In this document: piece by piece, positions 55,012-63,729 of the stretch
Position numbering within the stretch: position 1 is the stretch's first letter
How the letters are laid out: every line of letters begins with the position of its first letter
Source: Aerococcus sp.
Lineage (GTDB): Bacteria; Bacillota; Bacilli; Lactobacillales; Aerococcaceae
Direction: 5' to 3'
Length of the DNA: 64,000 nucleotides
Assembly: GCA_030528285.1 (NCBI GenBank)
Contig: JAUMZE010000002.1
Location: forward strand, 94,850 to 158,849
Notes under the pieces: model-generated
Databases searched by the model: none
Seen by the model: only the letters and a program-made list of their open reading frames with translations
Told to the model about the DNA's origin: nothing
Made by a program: the position numbers and the translations under genes

Positions 55012-56049
55012 ATGAAAAAGAAGTTAACAGTCGGGACATTTTTTAACAAGTTATTAGCGGGGACTGCGACAGGGATTATTATTGGTTTGATCCCGAATGC
55101 AGTCCTAGCAGCTATTTTAAAATATGTGATTTTTATCCCTGGAGTAGCCACATTGATCCAGGCGGGGGTCGTGTTCCAGATGGCGACCCCGCTCATCATT
55201 GGGGCATTGATTGCGCATCAGTTTAGTCTCGTACCATCGCGGGCAATGGTGGTCGCAGGGGCTACCTTTGTTGGATCGGGCGTGATTCAGTACCAAGCCG
55301 ATACGAAGACATACATCGGTGCTGGGACGGGCGACGTGTTCAATATTATGATCACGGCGGCACTGGCGGTTCTCGTGGTGCTCTGGATCGATAATAAATT
55401 TGGTTCCACGGAAATTATCCTCCTCCCAATTGTGGGTGGAGCCGGCGTTGGATTCCTCGGGATGCTGCTCTATCCATACGTGACGCTGATTACGGTTGGA
55501 ATCGGGAACCTCATTAATCACTTCACCGATTTACAACCAATGCTGATGAGTATCCTGATTGCTGCGAGTTTCGCGCTCCTCATTATTTCACCAATCACCA
55601 CGGTGGGAATTGGGCTTGCGATTCAGTTGAACGGTCTCTCTGCAGGGGCAGCAGCGATGGGGATTGCAGCTACGACAATGGTTTTAATTGTTCATTCCTG
55701 GCGCGTGAACGAATCTGGGGTCACCTTGGCCGTCGCACTCGGCGGGATGAAGATGTTCATGCCGAACCTCTTCCGTCATCCGATCATCATGCTCCCAGTT
55801 TTATTCACAGCAATCATCAGTGGGCTGTTTGTGCCGATCTTCAACATTCTCGGAACCCCACAATCAGCTGGTTTCGGGCTCGTTGGATTGGTAGGGCCGC
55901 TCGCTTCCTTGGATGCGGGCTTGAATATTATTTTAATGTTGGTGGCGTGGATCGTGATTCCACTGGTAGCCGCCTTTGTCTCTAAACTCTTATTTGAGAA
56001 GACGCTCCATATTTACTGGAGCGAAGAAGCCTTTAAGTTTTTAGGATAA
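55012..56049 (+). CDS. PTS IIC-like membrane protein (EIIC_2 family), orphan
   Basis: 345 residues from ATG 55012, with AGAAGGTGG upstream; a GTG at 55003 falls inside that site. Nine or ten membrane helices. Phrases such as LTVGTFFNKLLAGTATGIII, IPNAVLAAILKY and LLIISPITTVGIGLAIQLNG match the PTS_EIIC_2 family, whose members occur without IIA or IIB subunits and transport unknown substrates. No cytoplasmic IIB or IIA domain is encoded here. It follows the reductase gene, with which it may share a pathway. A terminator follows. Confidence 0.8.
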   Translation: MKKKLTVGTFFNKLLAGTATGIIIGLIPNAVLAAILKYVIFIPGVATLIQAGVVFQMATPLIIGALIAHQFSLVPSRAMVVAGATFVGSGVIQYQADTKTYIGAGTGDVFNIMITAALAVLVVLWIDNKFGSTEIILLPIVGGAGVGFLGMLLYPYVTLITVGIGNLINHFTDLQPMLMSILIAASFALLIISPITTVGIGLAIQLNGLSAGAAAMGIAATTMVLIVHSWRVNESGVTLAVALGGMKMFMPNLFRHPIIMLPVLFTAIISGLFVPIFNILGTPQSAGFGLVGLVGPLASLDAGLNIILMLVAWIVIPLVAAFVSKLLFEKTLHIYWSEEAFKFLG

Positions 56050-56069
56050 AGAGTTTTAGTGACAGATAA

Positions 56070-56126
56070 AAACCAGCCTCGTTGCTTTCCTTTTTGCTGA
56101 AGGGTCGGCAACACAGGCTGGTTTTC
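56070..56126. terminator. Bidirectional terminator between the IIC-like gene and uraA
   Basis: AACCAGCCT / AGGCTGGTT stem with a structured loop; T run to the right and A run (T on minus) to the left. Confidence 0.85.
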
Positions 56127-56147
56127 ATTTCTTCTATTTTAATGAGA

Positions 56148-57446
56148 TTACTTGGTTTCATCTGCCATGGCGTCTTGTGGCAGGATCAAGTTGAGGAAGA
56201 TCCCAGTCAACGCGGAGAGGGCAGTACCGGAGAGAGTGAGGACACTCGAGATATGCATTTCTGCACCACCAAGCCCCAACACGAGGATCGCGCTCGCAAT
56301 GATCAGGTTGCGCACATTTTGGAAGTTTACGTGTTTTTCGATGAGGAGCTTGAGCCCGTTGCTGGCAATCGTACCGTAGAGGAGGATCGACATCCCACCG
56401 AGTACTGGATGCGGAATGGTTGAGATCATCGCGGTTAATTTACCGAGGAAGCTCACGAGAATCGCAATCACAGCCGCTTGACGCAACACGAAGGTACTTG
56501 AAACTTTGGTGAGGCCGATGACACCGGTATTTTCACCATATGTCGTGTTCGCAGGTCCACCGAGGAACGCCGAAACAAAGGTCGCAATCCCATCTCCCAT
56601 CAAGGTACGGCCGAGACCTGGATCTTTCAGGAGATTTTTACCGGTAATTTCACTGAGGACGGTGTGGTCTCCGATATGTTCCGCAATCGTCACGAGCACA
56701 ACCGGAACGACCGCCCATGTTTCTGGACCAAAGTAGAAGTGATATTGATCAAACCAAGGGGTATTAAATGGTAAGTAGAATTGAGGCAGTTGAATCCAGC
56801 TGGCTTTGGCGACTGGGGTGAAGTCCACAATCCCCAAGATCGCAGCGAGAATGTAGCCGGCCACAATCGAAATCAAAAATGGCACAATCCGGAAGAAACC
56901 TTTTGCACGCGTGTTAATAAAGGCACACACGAGGAAGGTAAAGATGGCGGTGACCATTTCTTTCCAGCTGGCACCTTCCACGAACCCCGCATTCGTCACC
57001 GCAGAGCTCGCCAAACTGAGTCCGATCACAATAATCAGTGGCCCAATCACAACGGGTGGGAGCAGACGATCCACCCAGGCATTGCCGATCTGACCGACGA
57101 GTACTGCGACGATCGCATACACAAGACCACAGATCATGACCCCAGTGAGTGCAGCAGAGAAATCGCCTTTCATCTGTTGAATCGCAATCTGCATCGCACC
57201 CACGAACGCGAAAGAAGACCCGAGATACACCGGGGATTTGCCTTGCGTGAAGGTGTGGTAGATCAATGTCCCAATCCCACTACAGAAGAGGGCAACAGAT
57301 ACCGGCATTCCCAAAATCAGCGGTACGAGGATCGTGGCACCGAACATCGCAAACACGTGCTGAACACTGAGGAGAACCCCTTCTCCTAGAGGCGGGCGCT
57401 CATCAAGATCGTAGCGCATTTTCAAACGAGTGACATTCATTTCCAT
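56148..57446 (-). CDS. uraA: Uracil permease
   Basis: 432 residues from ATG 57446 with AAGGAG about 11 nt upstream. About fourteen membrane helices. The NCS2 family motif is visible in ATILVPLILGMPVSVALFCSG and QGKSPVYLGSSFAFVG; the substrate-binding glutamates lie in VTIAEHIGDH and the NTTYGENTGVIG segment. It imports uracil with protons. Its leader carries a PyrR attenuator, which confirms the pyrimidine role. It is downstream of pyrBCD but separated by a terminator. Confidence 0.95.
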   Translation of the reverse strand: MEMNVTRLKMRYDLDERPPLGEGVLLSVQHVFAMFGATILVPLILGMPVSVALFCSGIGTLIYHTFTQGKSPVYLGSSFAFVGAMQIAIQQMKGDFSAALTGVMICGLVYAIVAVLVGQIGNAWVDRLLPPVVIGPLIIVIGLSLASSAVTNAGFVEGASWKEMVTAIFTFLVCAFINTRAKGFFRIVPFLISIVAGYILAAILGIVDFTPVAKASWIQLPQFYLPFNTPWFDQYHFYFGPETWAVVPVVLVTIAEHIGDHTVLSEITGKNLLKDPGLGRTLMGDGIATFVSAFLGGPANTTYGENTGVIGLTKVSSTFVLRQAAVIAILVSFLGKLTAMISTIPHPVLGGMSILLYGTIASNGLKLLIEKHVNFQNVRNLIIASAILVLGLGGAEMHISSVLTLSGTALSALTGIFLNLILPQDAMADETK

Positions 57447-57471
57447 GGATATCTTCGACTCCTTCTGGGCA

Positions 57472-57586
57472 CAAAAAAAGAGGCCCGTATTTTGATCTGG
57501 TAGGGGCCTCCATCTATGCCAAAAGCAGAGATTATTTTCCAATATTTGCTTGACCTTGAATATCTCACGGGATATTGTTAAAGGTC
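57472..57586 (-). promoter_or_regulatory. PyrR-dependent attenuator of uraA
   Basis: On the minus strand: the PyrR-binding hairpin (57586-57552) has arms GACCTT/AAGGTC and AATATC/GATATT and a loop reading TCCCGTGAGA, a full match to the UCCNGNGAGR consensus; the terminator (57510-57472) has GAGGCCC / GGGCCTC and seven T. Uridine nucleotide-bound PyrR would favour the terminator and shut off uraA. Confidence 0.88.
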
Positions 57587-57673
57587 CCTATAACCATTAC
57601 TAAGCATAACACGAATCACGAATATTGACGAGGGAAAATTTTGTTGACAGCGTTCTCAACTGAAGAAAAAGAC

Positions 57674-57700
57674 AAAAAGGAGGGGTAAACCTCCTTTTTT
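57674..57700 (-). terminator. Terminator of the pyrBCD operon
   Basis: AAAGGAGG / CCTCCTTT with a 6-nt centre, T runs on both sides, 113 bp after the pyrD stop. Confidence 0.85.
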
Positions 57701-57812
57701 GATAAGTAATATTGGCTAGATAGCTATTAACATCCTCACCAGTCATTTTTTATAAATAGGTTATAAATATCCTGTTCAGCTATACCAGACCTTCTTAGTG
57801 ACATCTTCAGTT

Positions 57813-58739
57813 CTACCATTCTGGACGGTTGGCGCAGTAATCCTGAATCGTAGTGATGCCCAATGCGTCCATGCGTTCAGGCAGTTTGTGGATCAGATCA
57901 GGGAGAATGTGTGCATTATGGAAATGAGCCGTTCCCACCTGAACAGCGCTTGCTCCTGCCAATAGCATCTCGAGGACGTCATCCACCGTTTCTACGCCGC
58001 CAACGCCGATAATTGGAATATCGAGGGCTTGATGGACTTGATGGATCATGCGAATGGCGATTGGTTTAATCCCTGGGCCGGAGAATCCCCCCATCCCATG
58101 TGCAAGCACCGGACGTTTCGTTTCGAGATCGAGGTAGAGTCCTAGGAGCGTATTGATGAGAACGAGGGCATCACACCCGCCATCTACGGCTGCTTTGGCT
58201 GTAGATACGATATCCGTAATGTTCGGCGTTAATTTTACATAGAGCGGACGATCGGGGAGCTCGTGGCGCACGATTTGAACGACCTCTGTAACCATCGCCG
58301 GATCCGTCCCAAATTGCATCCCGCCTGCTTCGGTATTCGGGCAGGAGATATTAATTTCAAAGGCATCAATCAAGGGACAATCTGCCATGATCCGTGCCAC
58401 CTGCTCATAATCAGATAGAGAAAATCCGCCAATGCTCGCAATGAGGGGCAGGTCAGGGTATTGATGTTTCAGGGCTGGTACTTTCTCATTGACAACCGCT
58501 TCCACGCCCGGATTTTGGAGGCCAACCGCATTCATCACACCGTCTCTAACCATGGCAATTTGTGGTTGGGGGTTGCCTTGATGCGGGTGGGGTGTCGTTG
58601 TTTTGATGACCACGGCCCCTAGTTGATTGAGGTCATAACTCTTAGCAATCGATGTATCCCCGAATCCGAACGTACCACTGGCAGGCATCAGGGGATTCTT
58701 TAGAGTGAGACCAGGCAGTGTGACAGTTAAGCGTGACAT
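57813..58739 (-). CDS. pyrD: Dihydroorotate dehydrogenase, class 1B-like catalytic subunit
   Basis: 308 residues from ATG 58739 with ATAGGAGGTATA upstream. The FMN barrel shows MPASGTFGFG, FEINISCPNTEAGGMQFG (catalytic Cys; the GG pattern is typical of class 1B) and VGGVETVDDVLEMLLAGAS. Class 1B enzymes use NAD through the iron-sulfur/FAD subunit PyrK, but no pyrK is present beside it; the operon ends after pyrD. Oxidises dihydroorotate to orotate in pyrimidine synthesis. Third gene of pyrBCD. Confidence 0.94.
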   Translation of the reverse strand: MSRLTVTLPGLTLKNPLMPASGTFGFGDTSIAKSYDLNQLGAVVIKTTTPHPHQGNPQPQIAMVRDGVMNAVGLQNPGVEAVVNEKVPALKHQYPDLPLIASIGGFSLSDYEQVARIMADCPLIDAFEINISCPNTEAGGMQFGTDPAMVTEVVQIVRHELPDRPLYVKLTPNITDIVSTAKAAVDGGCDALVLINTLLGLYLDLETKRPVLAHGMGGFSGPGIKPIAIRMIHQVHQALDIPIIGVGGVETVDDVLEMLLAGASAVQVGTAHFHNAHILPDLIHKLPERMDALGITTIQDYCANRPEW

Positions 58740-58833
58740 GTATATACCTCCTATTATCATCGACTGAATGAAAAGGAAGAGAGCCACTGCCATTCGGTTC
58801 GTGCTCGCTTCCTTTCTCTTTGTTGCTTAAATC

Positions 58834-60135
58834 TTATTGGACAAGAAATCCATCTTGATTGGTATAGACGGTTTTCCCGCTGACAATGGTGTGGGTAGTT
58901 AGCCCCTGTACCGTTTCTCCTAGATGAGGGGTGTTCATTGCCTTGGAGTAGATCGTATCACGCTCGATCGTCCAGGATTGATTGAGATCGAACAGCACGA
59001 TATCGGCCGGCATACCTGGGAGCAGTTGCCCCACATTCGTCAGCTGAAAGGCATTAGCAGGGCCCGTGGTCATCTTCTCCAATAAAGTGGTTAGCGGCAA
59101 TAAACCGGTTTCCACGAGATGTGTGTAGAGCAGTGCAAAGGCAAAGTCGCTCCCAATAATCCCAAATGTCGCTGTTTGCATCGAGCCACTTTTTTCTTCA
59201 ATAGTATGAGGTGCATGATCGGTCGCGATGCAGTTAATTGTTCCATCGATGAGACCGGCGAGTAGAGCTTGTCGATCGAATTCAGAACGCAGCGGCGGAT
59301 TCATCTTGAGAAGCGGATTATCACTCGTGACGTCTTGGTCGCTGAATAACAAATGGTGCGGGGTGACTTCGCAAGTGACAGGAATCCCGCGTTGTTTCGC
59401 CCAGCGCACGAGATCCAGAGACGCTGCCGTTGAGATGTGGCAGACATGATAATGACAGCCGGTAGCTTCAGCGAGGAGAAGGTCACGTGCGAGTTGGCTT
59501 GTTTCACTCTCCGGTAATTGGCCGGGGAGATTCAGTTCCATTTGGCGCTCGCCTGCCGTCATCACGCCCTTACGACTGAGCGAATCATCCTGAACGTGGG
59601 CAGCAAGGGTAAGGTTGAGTTTCGCAATCTGTTCCATTGCATCATACATCGTTCCTGCCGTTTGAACGCCAGATCCGTCATTACTAAACGCAAAGGCCCC
59701 GTGATCTTTGAGTGATTGGAAATCAACCAATGCTTCACTCTGGAGGCCATGCGTCAACGTCCCAAACTGTTTGACGTGGACAATCCCATTTGTTTCATTC
59801 AAGGATTGCATAGCGTCCAGACGCTCTGGGGTATCTGGTACCGGCGTCACGTTCGGCATGGCACCCACTGTGGTGAAACCCCCGTGTGCAGCAGCTTTAG
59901 TGCCAGTGTGGATAGTTTCCTTCTCAGTTTGGCCGGGTTCGCGGTAATGGACGTGTGGGTCGATCAACCCAGGTGTCACCAGTTGCCCCGTTGCATCGAT
60001 TGCTTCATCGTAGGACACCTCATCTGCTAAATCCTGACCAAGCATTTGAATCTGGTCGTCTTTGATCAAAAGGTCGAGGGGACATAACTCACCCTCGAGA
60101 TAGATGGTGCCATTTTTAATCAGTGTTTTCATCAT
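58834..60135 (-). CDS. pyrC: Dihydroorotase
   Basis: 433 residues, type I long form. The metal-binding HxH is in LIDPHVHYREPGQTEKETI; further ligands are in HVQDD, CHVCHIST-like HVCHISTAASL and IATDHAPHT. It cyclises carbamoyl-aspartate to dihydroorotate. Its ATG shares a base with the pyrB stop (TAATG), so translation is coupled; ATG codons at both 60135 and 60132 exist. Confidence 0.97.
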   Translation of the reverse strand: MMKTLIKNGTIYLEGELCPLDLLIKDDQIQMLGQDLADEVSYDEAIDATGQLVTPGLIDPHVHYREPGQTEKETIHTGTKAAAHGGFTTVGAMPNVTPVPDTPERLDAMQSLNETNGIVHVKQFGTLTHGLQSEALVDFQSLKDHGAFAFSNDGSGVQTAGTMYDAMEQIAKLNLTLAAHVQDDSLSRKGVMTAGERQMELNLPGQLPESETSQLARDLLLAEATGCHYHVCHISTAASLDLVRWAKQRGIPVTCEVTPHHLLFSDQDVTSDNPLLKMNPPLRSEFDRQALLAGLIDGTINCIATDHAPHTIEEKSGSMQTATFGIIGSDFAFALLYTHLVETGLLPLTTLLEKMTTGPANAFQLTNVGQLLPGMPADIVLFDLNQSWTIERDTIYSKAMNTPHLGETVQGLTTHTIVSGKTVYTNQDGFLVQ

Positions 60136-61070
60136 TAGTCATGCATCACTGCTTCAAGCATTGCCATCCGCATGAAGACCCCATTATGCATCTGTTGAAC
60201 ATAGCGGGATTTCGGTGCGGTCACGAGTTCTGAGGCAAATTCGACGTCGCGGTTGATTGGGCCAGGGTGGCAGATAATCGCGTGGTTCGGCAAGCGGTCA
60301 TAACGCGCTTGGTTGATGCCATATTGATTGTGGTAATCTTGGGCACTGAAGGTTTGTTCCTCAGCAGCATCCGCATTGTGGCGTTCATGTTGTACCCGGA
60401 GCAACATCATGACATCGACCTTTTCTACGAGGTCATCGAGTGGCACGAAGGCACCGAATGCAGAGAAGGATGGATCGTACCAGTATTCTGGGCCGGAGAA
60501 GAAGACTTCTGCGCCTAATTGGGTGAGGAGTTGGGCGTTACTTCTTGCTACGCGAGAGTTCTTGATGTCTCCAACAATTGCTACCTTGAGGCCACCAAAG
60601 TGATCGAACTCTTCATAGATCGTCATTAAATCGAGGAGGCATTGGCTTGGATGTTGACCGCGCCCGTCACCACCGTTGAGGAGGTGCAGATGGAGATTGA
60701 GTTCTTCTTGGAGCTCAATCAATGGGCAGTAGTAATCATCGGCACTGTGGCGGATGACCAACGTATCGAATCCTAACGCATCCAGTGTCAGGAAGGTATC
60801 AGCGAGCGTTTCCCCTTTCTTGATGGAGCTATGTTCAGGACTCAATTCCATGACATGCATGTCGAGGCGTCCTTCAGCCACCGCAAATGACGTATGGGTC
60901 CGCGTCGAATCCTCGAAGAACATGTTTGCTGCAAAGCGTGGCACGTCCGGGAGATCCGCCGCTTTTCCTTGCTTAAATCCTTGAGCAGAATGAATCAGGT
61001 CCATCACCTGTTCATTGCTCAGATCCTTCACGCTCACAATGTTCTGCAGTGCAAATGCTGTACTTTCCAT
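60135..61070 (-). CDS. pyrB: Aspartate carbamoyltransferase catalytic subunit
   Basis: 311 residues. The carbamoyl-phosphate motif is FFEDSTRTHTSF, followed by SSIKKGETLADT, HPSQCLLDLMTIYEEF and the aspartate-binding HPGPINRDVEF. It condenses carbamoyl phosphate with aspartate in the first committed step of pyrimidine synthesis. No regulatory PyrI, as usual in Firmicutes. AAAGGAGGAAATT precedes the ATG. First gene of the operon; transcription passes two attenuator-like elements before reaching it. carAB and pyrEF are not in the window. Confidence 0.97.
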   Translation of the reverse strand: MESTAFALQNIVSVKDLSNEQVMDLIHSAQGFKQGKAADLPDVPRFAANMFFEDSTRTHTSFAVAEGRLDMHVMELSPEHSSIKKGETLADTFLTLDALGFDTLVIRHSADDYYCPLIELQEELNLHLHLLNGGDGRGQHPSQCLLDLMTIYEEFDHFGGLKVAIVGDIKNSRVARSNAQLLTQLGAEVFFSGPEYWYDPSFSAFGAFVPLDDLVEKVDVMMLLRVQHERHNADAAEEQTFSAQDYHNQYGINQARYDRLPNHAIICHPGPINRDVEFASELVTAPKSRYVQQMHNGVFMRMAMLEAVMHD

Positions 61071-61095
61071 AAAAAATTTCCTCCTTTGCCCGAAA

Positions 61096-61205
61096 GAAAA
61101 CCCCTAAACAAATTGTCCAGGGGTCGAGTGTTGCTATGAAAATTTGTTATGGTCCAACCGATAATGATTTTTAGAACGCTGAGTGCTCTCAGTGTCTCAG
61201 AACAC
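61096..61205 (-). promoter_or_regulatory. Proximal attenuator of pyrB
   Basis: On the minus strand the terminator ACCCCT / AGGGGT (61124-61101) is followed by TTTTC. An upstream ACAAATT can pair with AATTTGT inside the terminator loop/arm, a plausible antiterminator. Further upstream CTGAG ... CTCAG (about 61200-61179) encloses CACTGAGAGC, an imperfect PyrR loop. A second promoter-like pair (TTGAGG 61247-61242, 17 nt, TATGCA 61224-61219) precedes this unit. Confidence 0.65.
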
Positions 61206-61251
61206 GGCAGGCACACTATGCATAAAACATAATGCTCGCGCCCTCAACGCT

Positions 61252-61373
61252 TCATAAAAGCCACTGCCTATTTTGAGGTAGACAGTTTATGCGTAGGCCA
61301 TTACTGAAGCATCCTATTTCATTCGGTTGAGTCATCAAATTTTTCATGTCTCTCTGGACAGAATTAAAATTTG
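61252..61373 (-). promoter_or_regulatory. Distal PyrR attenuator of the pyr operon
   Basis: On the minus strand the PyrR hairpin (about 61373-61337) has AAATTTT / AAAAATTT flanks and a TGTC/GACA stem around CAGAGA; it contains TCCAGAGAGA, a full match to UCCNGNGAGR. Downstream ACTGTCTA / TAGGCAGT (61286-61263) then CTTTTAT forms a terminator. Confidence 0.82.
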
Positions 61374-61392
61374 AAGTTTTACTTCGCCTGTT

Positions 61393-61421
61393 AGTGTAAG
61401 GACAAATAGCAGTGCTGTCAA
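61393..61421 (-). promoter_or_regulatory. Promoter of the pyrBCD operon
   Basis: Consensus TTGACA (61421-61416), 17-nt spacer, TACACT (61398-61393) on the minus strand; divergent from the mreC promoter about 110 bp away. Confidence 0.85.
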
Positions 61422-61529
61422 CAATAAAATATAAAAGTGCCAAAGAAAATGTGAGCAGCGGGATTGAGCGAGAGAGTGAGGAATAACCCTTAAGAAATGA
61501 TTTTCTCTCGTGAGTTTTTGATAATTCGG

Positions 61530-61558
61530 TTTTCATTCATTTGGAATTTGCTTATAAT
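61530..61558 (+). promoter_or_regulatory. Promoter of mreCD
   Basis: TTTTCA (61530-61535), 17-nt spacer, TATAAT (61553-61558). Confidence 0.65.
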
Positions 61559-61648
61559 ATGGGGGAGAGCTAGTTGGGAATTGAAACGAACGCTACTTAC
61601 CTGTGGCCTGACTAGTGGAATACAGCAGTGTGAAGGGATCGGAATAGA

Positions 61649-62641
61649 GTGCGACAATTTTTTGAGAATAAGCGATTAATAGTGTTGTTGTTGAGTGTGA
61701 TCACTTCCCTGAGTCTGATGGCTTTTTCTATCTTTGGTAATCAAACGGTGCCAGAACCTCTCACATGGGTGAACGATGTGACAGCGATGATTGGGCGGGT
61801 GGTTTCCAGTCCTGCGAATACCTTGATGGATTTTGGGGAATCGGTCGTTGAGTTGAAGAATACCTACCAGGAAAATCAATCACTCAAGAAACAGATTAAC
61901 TCATTGCAGGAGTTAAAAGCCCAGAACCAACAACTCAAAGTAGAAAACGAAGAGCTAAACCATCTATTAGATTTGGAACCAACATTAGTAGGGAAGACGA
62001 TTATTTCCTCCACCGTGATTTCACGTTCACCGAATGAATGGCTGGATACTCTGACGATTGATGTGGGGTCCAACAACGGCATCAAGAAGGACATGTCTGT
62101 GATGAGTGATACCGGATTGATCGGCCGTGTCTATGAAGTCGGTGCGACCTCCAGCAAGGTCAGATTGTTGACGTCTGAGAGTGATGAACATCTGGCAGTA
62201 GCAGCCGGCATTCAGAGCGGTGACGATATCATTTATGGGGTCGTCTCCGCATACGATAAGAATGCGGATGAACTGGTGATTGATCAGGTTTCCCCAGATG
62301 CCAAAATCAAGAAAGACAGCATTGTGACCACCAACGGACTTGGAGGTGTCTCTCCAGAAGGTTTGATCGTCGGGAAAGTGGTCAGCACCTCTGTCGATAA
62401 CTTTGGGTTGTCACAGCAAGTGCGAGTGAAACCAGGCGCTGACTTCAACAGTATTCGCCACGTCTTTGTTGTGATGACGGCGGGCAATAAGAACCAAGAG
62501 AATGATTCGACTGGTCGTTCTGCTCGTGAAACGATCGATACGGATTCGACCAGCGACAGTAGCGATAATACGGATAACACGACGAACACCACGAACACGA
62601 CGGATACGACAACCAGTGAAGGTGGGAACACGAATGGCTAG
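61649..62641 (+). CDS. mreC: Rod shape-determining protein MreC
   Basis: 330 residues from GTG 61649 (weak AAGGGATCGG upstream). One membrane helix (about 8-26), then a coiled coil (VELKNTYQENQSLKKQINS) and the beta-barrel MreC domain (STVISRSPNEWLDTLTIDV, GLIGRVYEVG, GLGGVSPEGLIVGKVV). The last 55 residues are a Ser/Thr/Asn/Asp-rich extracellular tail. MreC is the outer scaffold of lateral wall synthesis, so the organism is probably rod-shaped or ovoid. It overlaps mreD by 8 bp. Confidence 0.94.
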   Translation: MRQFFENKRLIVLLLSVITSLSLMAFSIFGNQTVPEPLTWVNDVTAMIGRVVSSPANTLMDFGESVVELKNTYQENQSLKKQINSLQELKAQNQQLKVENEELNHLLDLEPTLVGKTIISSTVISRSPNEWLDTLTIDVGSNNGIKKDMSVMSDTGLIGRVYEVGATSSKVRLLTSESDEHLAVAAGIQSGDDIIYGVVSAYDKNADELVIDQVSPDAKIKKDSIVTTNGLGGVSPEGLIVGKVVSTSVDNFGLSQQVRVKPGADFNSIRHVFVVMTAGNKNQENDSTGRSARETIDTDSTSDSSDNTDNTTNTTNTTDTTTSEGGNTNG

Positions 62642-63158
62642 ATATTTCAAGAGTCGCGTGTTATTGCCTCTGCTGTTGTTGATCTTCTTCTTCCTGGACG
62701 GCATTATGGCGACGATCATGCCAGGGTTTGTCGGCGATGGAGCATTTCGAATGGATAGTGCCTGTCTGATGATGGCGTTCATCCTCTTCGCCTTAAATTT
62801 GGAAGATCTGTTACCACTCTATATGTCCGGATTTGTGATGGGGTTCTTGTATGATCTGTACTATACCGAGATCTTGGGAATTCATCTGTTTCTCTTCCCA
62901 CTAGCGGTTTATGTGACCCATCTCTTCAAGCACCAACTGCCAACGAACCTCTATGCATCGTGGCTGTGGACGGTCTTCATTGAGGCCCTCTATGATCAAT
63001 TGATGTACTTTATTTTCCGGATGTTGGGCGTGAACTTCTCCAGTTACGGCTCGTTTCTAGTTGCGATCTTTATCCCATCACTCTTGTTGAATGGCTTCCT
63101 CGCCTTCATCTTCATTTGGCTCTTGAGGCATCTGTCGGAGTGGATCGAGAGCGAATAA
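62634..63158 (+). CDS. mreD: Rod shape-determining protein MreD
   Basis: 174 residues from ATG 62634 with GAAGGTGGG upstream. Five or six membrane helices with little loop sequence (LLPLLLLIFFFLDGIMAT at the start), typical of MreD. It partners MreC in the elongation complex. Overlaps the mreC end by 8 bp, so the pair is translationally coupled; no mreB is visible within the window. A strong terminator follows at 63187. Confidence 0.92.
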   Translation: MARYFKSRVLLPLLLLIFFFLDGIMATIMPGFVGDGAFRMDSACLMMAFILFALNLEDLLPLYMSGFVMGFLYDLYYTEILGIHLFLFPLAVYVTHLFKHQLPTNLYASWLWTVFIEALYDQLMYFIFRMLGVNFSSYGSFLVAIFIPSLLLNGFLAFIFIWLLRHLSEWIESE

Positions 63159-63186
63159 ATCAGATAACAATTAATCGCTAAAATAA

Positions 63187-63231
63187 GAGCGCCCCACTGA
63201 ACAACCTCTATGTTCAGTGGGGCGCTCTTTT
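63187..63231 (+). terminator. Terminator of mreCD
   Basis: Perfect 16-bp stem GAGCGCCCCACTGAAC / GTTCAGTGGGGCGCTC, 9-nt loop, then TTTT. It may also serve the convergent stress-protein operon. Confidence 0.93.
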
Positions 63232-63282
63232 GTGTGTTGGCGTGGGATCATTTGATAATCCCAGCGATCATCCATGCACCGT

Positions 63283-63726
63283 TTACTCTGCATCTTCTCT
63301 GATAATCAAAACGGAGATACCTGCATACTTGGCCATGTAAGCCGCTTGACTTCCAAAGTGCTTAGCGATACCTTTTTGTGCTTTGGCACCAATCACGAGC
63401 AGATCAGGGTGAGTCATAGGGATGATCTCTTCGATAATGGTTTTCCCAGGGTCACCTTCACCGATAATGGCTCTGACGTTTTCAACGCCGGCGTCTTTAG
63501 CTTTTTTGACATATTCATTAAGATGCTGTTCAAGAGCTTGGCGTTCACCGTGAATGTAGTCCTTATTGAGCGCTTGATAGACGTTCATATCCTCATTTTC
63601 GAGGATGGATGCGATGACTAATTGAGCATGATTCGTTTTGGCGAGATCAATGGCCGATTCAAATGCTACCAACGCATCGGGAGAATCATCCACCCCGACG
63701 AGAATCGTTTGAAACTGTACTAACAT
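63283..63726 (-). CDS. Universal stress protein (UspA family)
   Basis: 147 residues. The UspA fold is shown by FQTILVGVDDSPDALVAFE at the N-terminus and LLVIGAKAQKGIAKHFGS with SVLIIRE at the C-terminus; the Gly-rich part corresponds to the ATP-binding loop. Such proteins are induced in starvation or stress; the molecular role is unknown. AGGAGGAGGAATAACCG precedes the ATG. It follows a membrane protein gene by 3 bp and is probably co-transcribed with it. Confidence 0.93.
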   Translation of the reverse strand: MLVQFQTILVGVDDSPDALVAFESAIDLAKTNHAQLVIASILENEDMNVYQALNKDYIHGERQALEQHLNEYVKKAKDAGVENVRAIIGEGDPGKTIIEEIIPMTHPDLLVIGAKAQKGIAKHFGSQAAYMAKYAGISVLIIREDAE

Positions 63727-63729
63727 CGG

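Noticed and set aside
61252-61536. 94-codon minus-strand frame upstream of pyrB
   Set aside because: It covers the pyr promoter and the PyrR leader hairpins, has no ribosome site and no recognisable protein.
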